A stretch of DNA of 15,308 nt from JBBKWH01 sp037968855 (GCA_037968855.1 JBBKWH010000006.1:1-15308); one strand, 5' to 3'. Positions 7,950-15,181 are shown, counted from the first letter of the stretch. The notes: generated from the sequence alone by a model not told the origin. Made by a program: numbers and translations.

Positions 7950-9818
7950 TTAGATGCTCAGTTTGTTGACACGGCGCTTGCCGTAGATCAGTTGCGCCAA
8001 GCCACGAGTCACGGTAATGGCGGTAAACATCGAGCACAAAATACCGATAGACAGGGTAATGGCAAAGCCTTTAATCGGGCCAGAACCGACCGCGAACAAA
8101 ATAAATGCCACCAACAATGTGGTTAAGTTGGAGTCAAAAATAGTGCCAAATGCGCGATCATAACCGGCCACAATTGCTTGTTTTGGACTCGCGCCACGCG
8201 CCACCTCTTCGCGGATACGCTCAAAGATCAGTACGTTGGCATCCACCGCCATACCAATGGTCAATACGATACCGGCAATGCCGGGAAGTGACATGGCCGC
8301 ACCAATCGCCGACATGGCAGCCAAGATCATCGCCAAGTTCATAAACAGCGCGACGTTGGCCATCAGACCAAACACGCGATAGAAAATGACCATAAAAATG
8401 GCAACGAGGGCAAAGCCGATTTGGGTTGAGAGCATGCCTTTGTCGATGTTTTCTTGACCAAGGCTAGGGCCAACCGTACGTTCTTCAACAAAGTACATCG
8501 GCGCAGCCAAGGCACCCGCACGCAACAGCAAAGCCAACTCTGCGGCTTCTTGTGGCGTACCTACACCAGTAATACGGAAGCTTGAACCCAGTACCGCTTG
8601 AATGGTGGCGCGGTTAATCACCACTTGTTCAGCATACGGGGTACGGATTTCAACGGTTTTGCCTGTCACAGGATCGACTGTGCTGCTAATGCGTTGTTTG
8701 TTCTCGATAAACAATACAGCCATTTGCTTGCCAACGGCGTTGCGCGTTGCACCACTCATTAACTTGCCACCGGCAGTATCGAGGGTGATATTGACTTCGG
8801 ACTGGCCGTTTTCGTCAAAACCAGATTGCGCGTTTTGTACCCGCTCGCCGGTCACAATACGTTGACGCTTTAGCAAAATCTGTTGGCCTTCTAGCGTCTC
8901 AAACGGAAACGCTTCGGTCCCCGCAGGGGCAAGGCCGCCGGTATAGCTGTCGGACTCTTCTGCCATCAAGCGGAATTCAAGGTTGGCAGTACGGCCCAAC
9001 ACACGCTTGGCTTCTGCGGTGTCTTGAATACCCGGTAGCTCCACCACAATCCGGTTGGCCCCTTGGCTTTGTACCAAGGCTTCCGCCACGCCCAACTCGT
9101 TAATCCGGTTGCGCAAGGTGGTTAAGTTTTGGCCGACGGCGTATTGGGTGATTTCTTGAATTTTGGCATCAGAGTAGGTCAACTGGAGGGCAAAGCTATC
9201 GCTTTGGGCCAGTTGCTGCTGTTCAAAATCTGGAAACTGGCGACGGATGGCTTCTGCCGCTGCCGTGCGTTGATCCGTCTCTGCAAAGGTCAGCAAGATA
9301 CCGCTGTTATTGGCACGCACGCTGCTTGAGCGCAGTTTTTGCTCACGCAAGTAACGACGAATATCGGTGACTGCCGTATCAATGCGTTGCTCAAGGGTTT
9401 TTTTCATGTCCACTTCGAGCAAGAAGTGCACCCCACCGCGTAAGTCCAAGCCGAGTTTGAGTGGCTTTGCGCCAATGGCGCGTAACCAGTCTGGCGTGGT
9501 TTGCGCAAAGTTCTGAGCAATGACATAGCTGTCACCCAGATTGGTCTTGATGACCTCTTGTGCTTTGATTTGATCTTCGGCAGTACGCACACGAATCAAG
9601 GCAGTCTGGCCATCAAAACTGTCGTTATGACTGGCAATACCAGCGGCTTTAAGCGCAGCTTTGGCTTGGTTCAGAACGCTTTGATCAATAGAGCTGCCAG
9701 CCTTGGCACCCGTAATCTGGATGGCAGGCTCATCCGGATAGAGGTTGGGCAGGGCATAGAGTGTGCTAATGACCATAACGAACAGGATCAGCACATATTT
9801 CCACGCGGGATAACGCAT
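7950..9818 (-). CDS. secD: Protein translocase subunit SecD
   Basis: 622 residues (E. coli 615), the larger RND-type partner of SecF in proton-driven protein export at the inner membrane. N-terminal membrane helix ~7-24, the D2 signature GLDLRGGVHF (123-132), the large periplasmic P1 region (~30-455) with IVVELPGIQD (257-266) and GPSLGQENI (450-458), and five C-terminal membrane helices (~460-610). The conserved GMAVDANVLIFERIREE (522-538) carries Asp526, at the site of the proton-relay Asp519 of E. coli. No key residue appears missing. The ribosome-binding site is weak (AAGAAG about nine bases upstream). It sits 71 bases downstream of yajC, with a terminator-like hairpin between them, and its TAA overlaps the leader of secF. 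Confidence 0.98.
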   Translation of the reverse strand: MRYPAWKYVLILFVMVISTLYALPNLYPDEPAIQITGAKAGSSIDQSVLNQAKAALKAAGIASHNDSFDGQTALIRVRTAEDQIKAQEVIKTNLGDSYVIAQNFAQTTPDWLRAIGAKPLKLGLDLRGGVHFLLEVDMKKTLEQRIDTAVTDIRRYLREQKLRSSSVRANNSGILLTFAETDQRTAAAEAIRRQFPDFEQQQLAQSDSFALQLTYSDAKIQEITQYAVGQNLTTLRNRINELGVAEALVQSQGANRIVVELPGIQDTAEAKRVLGRTANLEFRLMAEESDSYTGGLAPAGTEAFPFETLEGQQILLKRQRIVTGERVQNAQSGFDENGQSEVNITLDTAGGKLMSGATRNAVGKQMAVLFIENKQRISSTVDPVTGKTVEIRTPYAEQVVINRATIQAVLGSSFRITGVGTPQEAAELALLLRAGALAAPMYFVEERTVGPSLGQENIDKGMLSTQIGFALVAIFMVIFYRVFGLMANVALFMNLAMILAAMSAIGAAMSLPGIAGIVLTIGMAVDANVLIFERIREEVARGASPKQAIVAGYDRAFGTIFDSNLTTLLVAFILFAVGSGPIKGFAITLSIGILCSMFTAITVTRGLAQLIYGKRRVNKLSI

Positions 9819-9835
9819 CGGCTTTTCTTCTTGGT

Positions 9836-9864
9836 AAAAAGGGACGGGCGCATCATGCGCCCGT
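9836..9864 (-). terminator. Terminator-like hairpin between yajC and secD
   Basis: On the - strand a GC-rich 10-bp arm pair (ACGGGCGCAT and ATGCGCCCGT, + strand coordinates 9844-9864) is separated by one base, so in practice it forms an 8-bp stem with a 5-base loop. It is followed by CCC and then a T5 tract (complement of 9836-9840), just before the secD ribosome-binding site. It resembles a weak intrinsic terminator or attenuator; the three C residues between stem and T tract make it imperfect. It may adjust the YajC:SecDF ratio. Confidence 0.5.
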
Positions 9865-9889
9865 GTGGGTCAGGCCAAAAGTCTACGAC

Positions 9890-10222
9890 TTATAGGCTGT
9901 TTAAAGTGCCTTCTGGCAATACCGAAATCACGGCTGCTTTCTGGATCTTGACTTCATTACCAGGATTAAGCATGACCACCGCATAGTCGCCTTCGACTTT
10001 TTTGATCCGGCCCATCAAGCCACCGGCAAACACCACTTCGTTGCCAGCATTAATGCTGTCAATCATCGCGCGATGTTCTTTGGTGCGTTTGGATTGAGGA
10101 CGCCAGATCAAAAAGTAAAAAATGGCAATAAAGCCCGCGATCATGACCAGCTGACCGACCATTGACGCACCAGCAGGGGCACCAGCGGGAGCCGCGTGTG
10201 CAGCAGCAATAAACAGACTCAT
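9890..10222 (-). CDS. yajC: Sec translocon accessory protein YajC
   Basis: 110 residues, the same length as E. coli YajC, the small single-span inner-membrane partner of SecD-SecF. One membrane helix (~22-40, ending FYFLIWRPQSKR, the family signature at 36-46) is followed by a basic cytosolic domain with AGNEVVFAGGLMGRI (59-73) and a hydrophobic beta-rich end. The frame stays open upstream to 10414, but the start at 10222 is chosen because AAAGGAAA lies ten bases before it and the protein then matches the family. An Ala/Pro/Gly-rich stretch (7-19) precedes the helix. It is the first gene of yajC-secD-secF. The tgt/queA genes often found upstream are absent here; a channel-like gene and its terminator take that place, so the operon probably has its own promoter at 10223-10412. 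Confidence 0.96.
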   Translation of the reverse strand: MSLFIAAAHAAPAGAPAGASMVGQLVMIAGFIAIFYFLIWRPQSKRTKEHRAMIDSINAGNEVVFAGGLMGRIKKVEGDYAVVMLNPGNEVKIQKAAVISVLPEGTLNSL

Positions 10223-10301
10223 GACAGATGTTTCCTTTAGCAAAACAGTCAGTGCGGATGAGGATAAACGCCTCAATCGCCAACACTGAACAAAGGGTTG
10301 C

Positions 10302-10330
10302 AATTTACCGTGTTCCAGACCTTGGTGCAA
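10302..10330 (-). promoter_or_regulatory. Possible sigma-70 promoter for yajC-secDF
   Basis: On the - strand TTGCAC (complement of 10325-10330) and TAAATT (complement of 10302-10307) are 17 bases apart, about 80 bases before the yajC ATG. The match is weak (3/6 and 4/6), but the region between the upstream terminator and yajC must hold a promoter if the terminator works. Confidence 0.3.
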
Positions 10331-10412
10331 ACCACAGCCGATGATGTTTGTGGATTGTCGAGCCAATCGTGCAAACACGGTGCAGACAACAGTACTCACA
10401 GCGCTAGACAGC

Positions 10413-10441
10413 AAAACGCCCTATCTAGAATAGGGCGTTTT
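10413..10441 (-). terminator. Intrinsic terminator after the MscS-related gene
   Basis: Twelve-bp perfect arms AAAACGCCCTAT (10413-10424) and ATAGGGCGTTTT (10430-10441) around a five-base loop. Read on the - strand, the stem ends in a T4 run 61 bases after the stop of the channel-like gene. It separates that gene from yajC; being symmetric, it could also act on the + strand. Confidence 0.8.
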
Positions 10442-10501
10442 GTATGTGTGAATGATGACGTTTACTTGGCTGACCAAGCAGGCATCATTGCTATCCACGC
10501 A

Positions 10502-12034
10502 TTATAACGGATCGTTTGGATCAAGCGGCTTGGCTTGCATCAATTGATCAGGTGTTGATGGGGTATTGCTTTCGCGTTCCATCTTGTCTTGTAGTGAGGC
10601 CAACAAGCGTGCAGCGGCATCACGACCACCTAGACCAAAGGCCAAGGCAAACGCAACAGCAACCGAACCCAAGGTTAGACCAAACGCCAAGTTGACAATA
10701 GAATCAGCAATGCCCATGGCACGCAGACCCATGGCAATCACCAGACCCATGATCAACACACGAACCAATGTGCCCAACCATGACGCATGATTGTGTTGGC
10801 TACGTTGAACCAAGTTGCCCATCAAGTTGGCTAACCAGAAGCCGACCAGCAAGATTGCTGCGCCCAGCAGTACATCAGCACCAAAGGCAATAAAGACACT
10901 AATTAACATGCTGATTTGATCGAATTCCAAGCGGTTGGCTGCTTCGGCAACCGCAAACAACATGGCAAAAAACACGATCAAATGGCCAATCACTTGTGAA
11001 ACGCGCGTCGCGCCCAGCATGTCTTGCATGCCCATGCGTGCTGGCAACTGATTGACACCAGTTCCATCAAGCAAGCTGACCACCACACCGGCTACAAAAC
11101 GTGCCACAAACCATGTTACGGCCAAGATCAACACTGCCGCCAAAATATTTGGCAATGCCATCATGATTTGATCAAGCATATTGACCGCAGGACGTGAAAT
11201 AGCCTCGACTTTTAATGCATCCAAAGCCGCAATCAAGGTTGGAATCAAGATCAGCAAGAACACCACAGTACCTGCCACACGCGGCAAGTCAGTTTGGGTG
11301 GTCATGCCTGAACGAGTCGCTAGACCTTGCACGTTCATGGCAGTCAATACATTAACCACAATGCCACGCACAATCTTGGCCACAAAATAACCGACCACGC
11401 CAATCACCGCAGCGGCGAATAGGTTCGGAATAAACGCCAGTAGATCATTGATCAGGTTTTGAACCGGAATCAGCAGTCCATTCAAGCCCAATGCAGACAA
11501 CACAATTGGCAAGAACATCAGCAAGATTAACCAATAGGCAATTTGGCCAAGGTTCTGGCTAATGGTCGTCGCACCCGCACCGGACTCAGCACTGAGCTTT
11601 TCGTCCATGCTGGTCATACCCAGCACGCGGGTGACACCGGCACGTACCAAGATTGCAACCAACCAACCCACACCGCCCAAGATCAGCGCAGCAAACACGC
11701 GCGGCAAGAAGGTCATGACTTCATTCACCATGTTGGCAAATGGCGTCGATACCATGCTGAGATTCAGCACACTTAAGCTACCGATCAAGGCAAAAATAAA
11801 AATAAACCAAAACACAATCTTGGCACTCAAGCCTTCGATATCGTGAACATGACCGGTGGACGAGTTCAAACGTGTGTTGATGTTTAGACTAGATAAAGCT
11901 TTGCGTACGCCTGCGGCGATTAGCAGGGCAATCAGCCAACCTACCAGTAAGATCGCCAGTGCGCTTAACACGGTGGCAATGTGTCCCCCGATGGCACTGT
12001 TTTGTGCATCGTTAAACATGGTGTATGGATCCAT
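10502..12034 (-). CDS. MscS-related multi-pass membrane protein with tandem TM-helix repeats (CmpX-like)
   Basis: 510 residues, mostly membrane helices. The same pattern recurs five times: a Pro/Gly-led hydrophobic helix with a G-aromatic pair and a following basic segment, as in FLPRVFAALILGGVGWLVA (109-127), FIPNLFAAAVIGVVGYFVA (201-219) and ALPNILAAVLILAVTWFVA (293-311). The aromatic residues fall at 33, 124, 216, 308 and 399, a period of 91-92. The final helix is Gly/Ala-rich, LGSVAVAFALAFGLGGRDAA (455-474), resembling the pore helix of MscS-family channels. The large cytosolic beta domain of MscS is missing: only ~35 residues follow, ending in an acidic/Pro tail. The family (conserved TM helix repeat; CmpX-like) is linked to mechanosensitive ion passage or envelope homeostasis; its exact role here is inference. 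AGGAG (complement of 12041-12045) sits six bases before the ATG. Single-gene unit with its own terminator. Confidence 0.85.
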   Translation of the reverse strand: MDPYTMFNDAQNSAIGGHIATVLSALAILLVGWLIALLIAAGVRKALSSLNINTRLNSSTGHVHDIEGLSAKIVFWFIFIFALIGSLSVLNLSMVSTPFANMVNEVMTFLPRVFAALILGGVGWLVAILVRAGVTRVLGMTSMDEKLSAESGAGATTISQNLGQIAYWLILLMFLPIVLSALGLNGLLIPVQNLINDLLAFIPNLFAAAVIGVVGYFVAKIVRGIVVNVLTAMNVQGLATRSGMTTQTDLPRVAGTVVFLLILIPTLIAALDALKVEAISRPAVNMLDQIMMALPNILAAVLILAVTWFVARFVAGVVVSLLDGTGVNQLPARMGMQDMLGATRVSQVIGHLIVFFAMLFAVAEAANRLEFDQISMLISVFIAFGADVLLGAAILLVGFWLANLMGNLVQRSQHNHASWLGTLVRVLIMGLVIAMGLRAMGIADSIVNLAFGLTLGSVAVAFALAFGLGGRDAAARLLASLQDKMERESNTPSTPDQLMQAKPLDPNDPL

Positions 12035-12088
12035 TTAATTCTCCTGATTCGGTCATTAGACAGCCCAAAATGCGATCCCTGCATGAGG

Positions 12089-12121
12089 TGTCATAAAAAG
12101 ACATGACATGCACCAATCCAA
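12089..12121 (-). promoter_or_regulatory. Possible promoter and operator of the MscS-related gene
   Basis: On the - strand TTGGAT (complement of 12116-12121) and TTTTAT (complement of 12093-12098) are 17 bases apart, 59 bases before the ATG. An inverted repeat, TGTCAT (12089-12094) and ATGACA (12103-12108) with eight bases between, covers the -10 and spacer as a repressor operator would. It could equally form a 6-bp hairpin in the leader. Both matches are modest. Confidence 0.28.
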
Positions 12122-12231
12122 ACCCCAATCACGCAGCTTGTTTTGGCCAGACAAATGCTTTGAACTTCGTGAAAATCAACGAAATCTGGGCAAACCATAA
12201 CAAACGAGGCGTTTGGCTTGACGGGAGTTGA
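12103..12231 (+). CDS. Possible small protein, 42 codons, unrecognised
   Basis: An open frame from ATG 12103 to TGA 12231 encodes 42 residues (begins MTCTNPNPNHAACF, ends RGVWLDGS). It has two Cys, two Trp and no membrane helix, and I recognise no family. There is no good ribosome-binding site; the nearest purine run is AAAAAG, two bases before the ATG, and a GAGGTG is 12 bases away. Its start lies inside the putative operator of the divergent channel gene. The only support beyond an open frame is that a +-oriented terminator-like hairpin lies about 160 bases downstream with no other + gene to serve. Probably chance. Confidence 0.15.
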   Translation: MTCTNPNPNHAACFGQTNALNFVKINEIWANHNKRGVWLDGS

Positions 12232-12307
12232 GTACAAAAAAAGTGCAGGTTTATGGATTTTTATAGACTAATATGCTGTTTTTAAATCATTTTTGTCTAT
12301 TAAAAAT

Positions 12308-12322
12308 TATACATAATGTATA
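12308..12322. promoter_or_regulatory. 15-base perfect palindrome, operator-like
   Basis: TATACAT-A-ATGTATA is a perfect palindrome in the AT-rich stretch, and on the - strand it overlaps a consensus TATAAT (complement of 12306-12311). No good -35 element lies 17 bases away on either strand. A dimeric regulator site or an AT-rich accident are both possible. Confidence 0.35.
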
Positions 12323-12334
12323 CAAAAAACACAT

Positions 12335-12440
12335 TTTTACCGCAGGTGCTAATCCCTCAAAAAAATGCTCATCTGCCAAGCGTAAGGATTGGCCCGACAA
12401 GCGGTAAAACTCGGAGCTGCTTGAAAAAGGGCCTTTTTTT
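12335..12440 (+). ncRNA. Candidate small RNA or terminator-ended transcript
   Basis: Several complementary arms occur in this ~106-base stretch: TTTTACCGC (12335-12343) with GCGGTAAAA (12401-12409); GCAGGTG (12342-12348) with CATCTGC (12370-12376, one wobble); GCCAA (12375-12379) with TTGGC (12389-12393); and GGCCC (12391-12395) plus CAAGC (12398-12402) with GCTTG (12419-12423) plus GGGCC (12429-12433), followed by a T7 tract (12434-12440). The last set resembles an intrinsic terminator reading rightwards, yet no + gene precedes it. Some arms exclude each other, so they could be alternative folds. No convincing promoter on the + strand was found, and I recognise no known RNA family. Confidence 0.33.
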
Positions 12441-12615
12441 GTCATAACAACTAAGATGAATTGATCAAATGGGATGCCATAAATACAGCTAAAAATCACT
12501 TTATCAAGTGCTCAATGATCTGACTAATCGTGCAGTCAGCGCGCGACGTTATCAACGCGTTAAATCGCAAATGTGCAGTTGTGTCATGGCGTTGTAAAAA
12601 TCACTTAGAGCATGC

Positions 12616-12650
12616 AAAAAAACCGCGCCAATCATCTTGATCAGCGCGGT
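12616..12650 (-). terminator. Intrinsic terminator of cydAB
   Basis: On the - strand, arms beginning ACCGCGC and ending GCGCGGT (12622-12650) form a 13-bp stem, allowing two G-U pairs, around an AGA loop. It is followed at once by a run of seven to eight T (complement of 12616-12622), 109 bases after the cydB stop. Confidence 0.9.
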
Positions 12651-12758
12651 CTGGGTCTGTGGGGCTGTATGGTGGATTGTCTGGCTGCTATGCGCGTCTG
12701 CGTTATAACATTACAGAGACTAAAAGCGGCCTAGACGGGTTGCCAACCCATAACGATA

Positions 12759-13757
12759 TTAGCCGTAACTTAAACGGCCTTTGACCTTGCCACGGAACAC
12801 CCAAAAGGCAAATGCGCTATAGGCCAAGATCATTGGTACAGTGATCACCACACCCACCAAAATCACATTCAGCGCTTCGGTCGAGCTAGCCGCCTCCCAG
12901 ACAGTCATCCGGCCAATCACTACATCTGGATATAAGCTATACGCTAGACCAAACGCACCCATCAAGATTGAACCAATCAGCAGCACAAACGGCAGCCAAC
13001 TGATTGAACCTTTAATACCTTGAAGCCCCAATGACCAGCGCAAGGCCACCAGTGCAGCACCCGTTGCCAGCGGAATTGGCAGTAGACCAATCGCTTGTGG
13101 CAATTGGAACCAACGGGCAAACACCTCTGGACTGACCCAAGGCGTGACCAAAGAGATCAACACCATGCCGATGACCACCGGCCACCATGCTTGCTTGGCC
13201 CATGACAAGGCATTGTCTTGTAGCTGGTCTTCGGTTTTGATCAGTAGCCAACACGCGCCAAGCAAGGTGTAGACCGCAGGCACTGCCAAGGCAATTGCCG
13301 CCGCAAACAGCCAAAAACTCCAGCCTTCGGCAAAGCCAGTCACATAGCGGCCCAGCATCCAGCCTTGCATCACTGACGCCAAACCTGAGCCAATAATAAA
13401 GGCGTTGTTCCACAGGTGCTGATGCTTCTCGCGGGCTTTGACCCGAAAGTCAAACGCCACACCACGCAAAATCAAACCCACCAGCATAAACATCAACGGC
13501 AAATACAACGCACCAGAGATCAAGCTATTGGCCTTGGGGAATGCAATCAATAAAATGCCAATACCCAGTACCAGCCACGTCTCATTGGCATCCCAAAAAG
13601 GCCCAATCGACGCCACCATTTGATCGCGTTCCTCGGTGTTGGCCCGATGCATCAACATGCCAACACCCAGATCAAAGCCATCAAGCACCACATACACAAA
13701 CATGGTAAAGCCCAATAGCCCCATAAAAATCAGCGGCAAAATCTCGGCCCAAGTCAT
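12759..13757 (-). CDS. cydB: Cytochrome bd-type quinol oxidase subunit II (CydB/CioB)
   Basis: 332 residues of mostly membrane helices. This is the second subunit of the heterodimeric cytochrome bd oxidase, an inner-membrane quinol:O2 oxidoreductase that is not proton-pumping but generates a gradient by vectorial chemistry. Motifs: VLDGFDLGVGM (24-34), WDANETWLV (55-63) and LRGVAFDFR (97-105). It is shorter than E. coli CydB (379) and close to the length of CioB of the cyanide-insensitive branch (~335), matching the short CydA. The ATG overlaps the cydA stop (ATGA), and a strong AAAGGAG lies inside the end of cydA, so the two subunits are translationally coupled. No small CydX/CydY gene follows before the terminator 109 bases on. 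Naming it cioB would be equally reasonable. Confidence 0.95.
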   Translation of the reverse strand: MTWAEILPLIFMGLLGFTMFVYVVLDGFDLGVGMLMHRANTEERDQMVASIGPFWDANETWLVLGIGILLIAFPKANSLISGALYLPLMFMLVGLILRGVAFDFRVKAREKHQHLWNNAFIIGSGLASVMQGWMLGRYVTGFAEGWSFWLFAAAIALAVPAVYTLLGACWLLIKTEDQLQDNALSWAKQAWWPVVIGMVLISLVTPWVSPEVFARWFQLPQAIGLLPIPLATGAALVALRWSLGLQGIKGSISWLPFVLLIGSILMGAFGLAYSLYPDVVIGRMTVWEAASSTEALNVILVGVVITVPMILAYSAFAFWVFRGKVKGRLSYG

Positions 13758-15175
13758 GACTGATCTCCTTTGCTGACCGGTTCGACAGTTGATTCAATCA
13801 GTGCATCGGTGCCTTGGTCAGCCACTGCTGCAATTGCTGCACCCGAAGTGCGTGGCTCGTCATTGCTGGTTTCGACATGGTGTTCGGCCATGTATTTGAG
13901 CACGGTCACATACGCCACCATCAGCACGGTATAGAGCACAGCATACAGACCTAGGGTCAGCGCGATATTGCTGGCAGGTGTACTGGTGACCATATCGGCA
14001 GTGCGTACCAAACCCCAGACCAAAAATGGCTGCCGACCAATCTCGGTCACATACCAACCGGCCAACACCGCAATCCAGCCCGAAAAGGTCATGCCTGCCA
14101 ATAGATACAAAAAGTAGCGCGGCAATAGATCGGCCTGACCCTTAAGTTTGCGTAACTTCCACACGCCCCACCAACTGACCAACAGCATCAACATGCCCAC
14201 ACCGACCATGATCCGAAAGCCATAAAACAGCGGCGCAACCGGCGGATGATCCGCAAAGCTATTTAAGCCTTTGATCTCGCCATCAAGTTTGTGGGTCAAA
14301 ATCAGTGACGCACCATTGGGCACACCAATTGCCAGATGATTGGTTTTTTGCTGCTGATCAGGCACAGCAAACAGCAGCAATGGCGCACCTTGCTCGGTAT
14401 CCCAGACCGCTTCCATGGCGGCAACTTTTTGCGGTTGATGCTCAAGCGTGTTTAAGCCGTGTGCATCACCAGCCAAAATTTGCAGTGGAATCAGCACGGC
14501 AGCCAATAACAAACCTGTTTTCATCACTTTTTGCGTGGCAGGCCCAGCGGTGCCTTTAATCAATTGCCAAGCCGACAAGCCGCAGAGTAAGAAGGCTACG
14601 GTCAGGCCAGATGCCAACAACATATGCACAAAGCGATAGGGAAACGATGGGTTAAAAATCACCTCAAGCCAACTGCTGACGTGAAAAATACCCTGTGCAT
14701 CAATGGTGTAACCTTGTGGCGTTTGCATCCACGAGTTGAGCGCCAAAATCCAAAACGCCGACAACGTTGTGCCAAATGCCACCATAAAGGCGGCAAATAA
14801 ATGCACCTTATTGCTGACCCGATCATGGCCAAACAGCATGATGCCCAAAAATCCCGCCTCTAAGAAAAATGCGGTCAACACCTCATAGCCAAGCAGCGGC
14901 CCTGCGATATTGCCGACGGTTTCCATAAAACCGGGCCAATTGGTGCCAAACTGAAAACTCATGGTCACGCCACTGACCACGCCAATGGCAAAGGTCAAAG
15001 CGAATACTTTAGTCCAAAAACGATAGGCATCCAGCCACTCTGTTAACTGCGTTCTGATCCATTGAACGCGAAAAAACAACAGTACCCAGCCCAATGCAAT
15101 GGTGATTGCAGGGAACAGGATATGGAAACTGATATTTAGCGCAAATTGCATGCGACTGAGAATCAGGGGATCCAT
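13754..15175 (-). CDS. cydA: Cytochrome bd-type quinol oxidase subunit I, short Q-loop (CydA/CioA)
   Basis: 473 residues; carries the three hemes and the quinol site. Heme ligands are in place: His18 (SFHILFPA), His184 (RFVHMLL) and Met323 (FRIMVG). Glu98 and Glu106 (GYEVLTAFFLEAGF) match E. coli Glu99/Glu107 of the proton path. Lys250 and Glu255 (KVAAME) match the quinol-site Lys252/Glu257. GRQPFLVWG (380-388) is the family signature, with Phe where many have Trp. The Q-loop passes straight from IKGLN (301-305) to PPVAPLFYGFRIMV (311-324), lacking the ~60-residue insertion of E. coli CydA, so it is the short-Q-loop (CioA-like) type. The last ~35 residues are a polar cytosolic tail. GAGGA eight bases upstream of the ATG supports the start. 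It is first of two genes, with a repeat-rich leader region. Confidence 0.96.
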   Translation of the reverse strand: MDPLILSRMQFALNISFHILFPAITIALGWVLLFFRVQWIRTQLTEWLDAYRFWTKVFALTFAIGVVSGVTMSFQFGTNWPGFMETVGNIAGPLLGYEVLTAFFLEAGFLGIMLFGHDRVSNKVHLFAAFMVAFGTTLSAFWILALNSWMQTPQGYTIDAQGIFHVSSWLEVIFNPSFPYRFVHMLLASGLTVAFLLCGLSAWQLIKGTAGPATQKVMKTGLLLAAVLIPLQILAGDAHGLNTLEHQPQKVAAMEAVWDTEQGAPLLLFAVPDQQQKTNHLAIGVPNGASLILTHKLDGEIKGLNSFADHPPVAPLFYGFRIMVGVGMLMLLVSWWGVWKLRKLKGQADLLPRYFLYLLAGMTFSGWIAVLAGWYVTEIGRQPFLVWGLVRTADMVTSTPASNIALTLGLYAVLYTVLMVAYVTVLKYMAEHHVETSNDEPRTSGAAIAAVADQGTDALIESTVEPVSKGDQS

Positions 15176-15181
15176 AGCAAA

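Larger units (their letters stand above)
12035..12758. other. Gene-poor intergenic region of 724 bases, structured
   Basis: This lies between the start of the channel-like gene and the cydB stop, and no convincing protein gene is present. From left to right it holds: the leader and possible promoter of the channel gene (12041-12121), an inverted repeat (12089-12108), a weak 42-codon + frame (12103-12231), an AT-rich stretch (~12235-12335) with a 15-base palindrome (12308-12322), a segment rich in complementary arms ending in a +-oriented terminator-like hairpin (12335-12440), a 12-base direct repeat (12490-12501 and 12595-12606), and the cydB terminator (12616-12650). No cydX-like small gene was found in the 12651-12758 stretch after cydB. 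Confidence 0.7.

Noticed and set aside
10223..10414. Upstream extension of yajC to 10414
   Set aside because: The extra 64 residues are unlike YajC, contain no signal sequence and extend into the terminator of the preceding gene, while a good ribosome-binding site precedes the 10222 start.
12287..12499. 70-codon - strand frame in the intergenic region
   Set aside because: It crosses the candidate hairpins and the AT-rich palindrome, has no usable ribosome-binding site, has low-complexity composition and matches no family I know.
12651..12758. A cydX-like small gene after cydB
   Set aside because: All - strand ATG frames in this stretch are very short (for example MGWQPV then stop) and contain no membrane helix.
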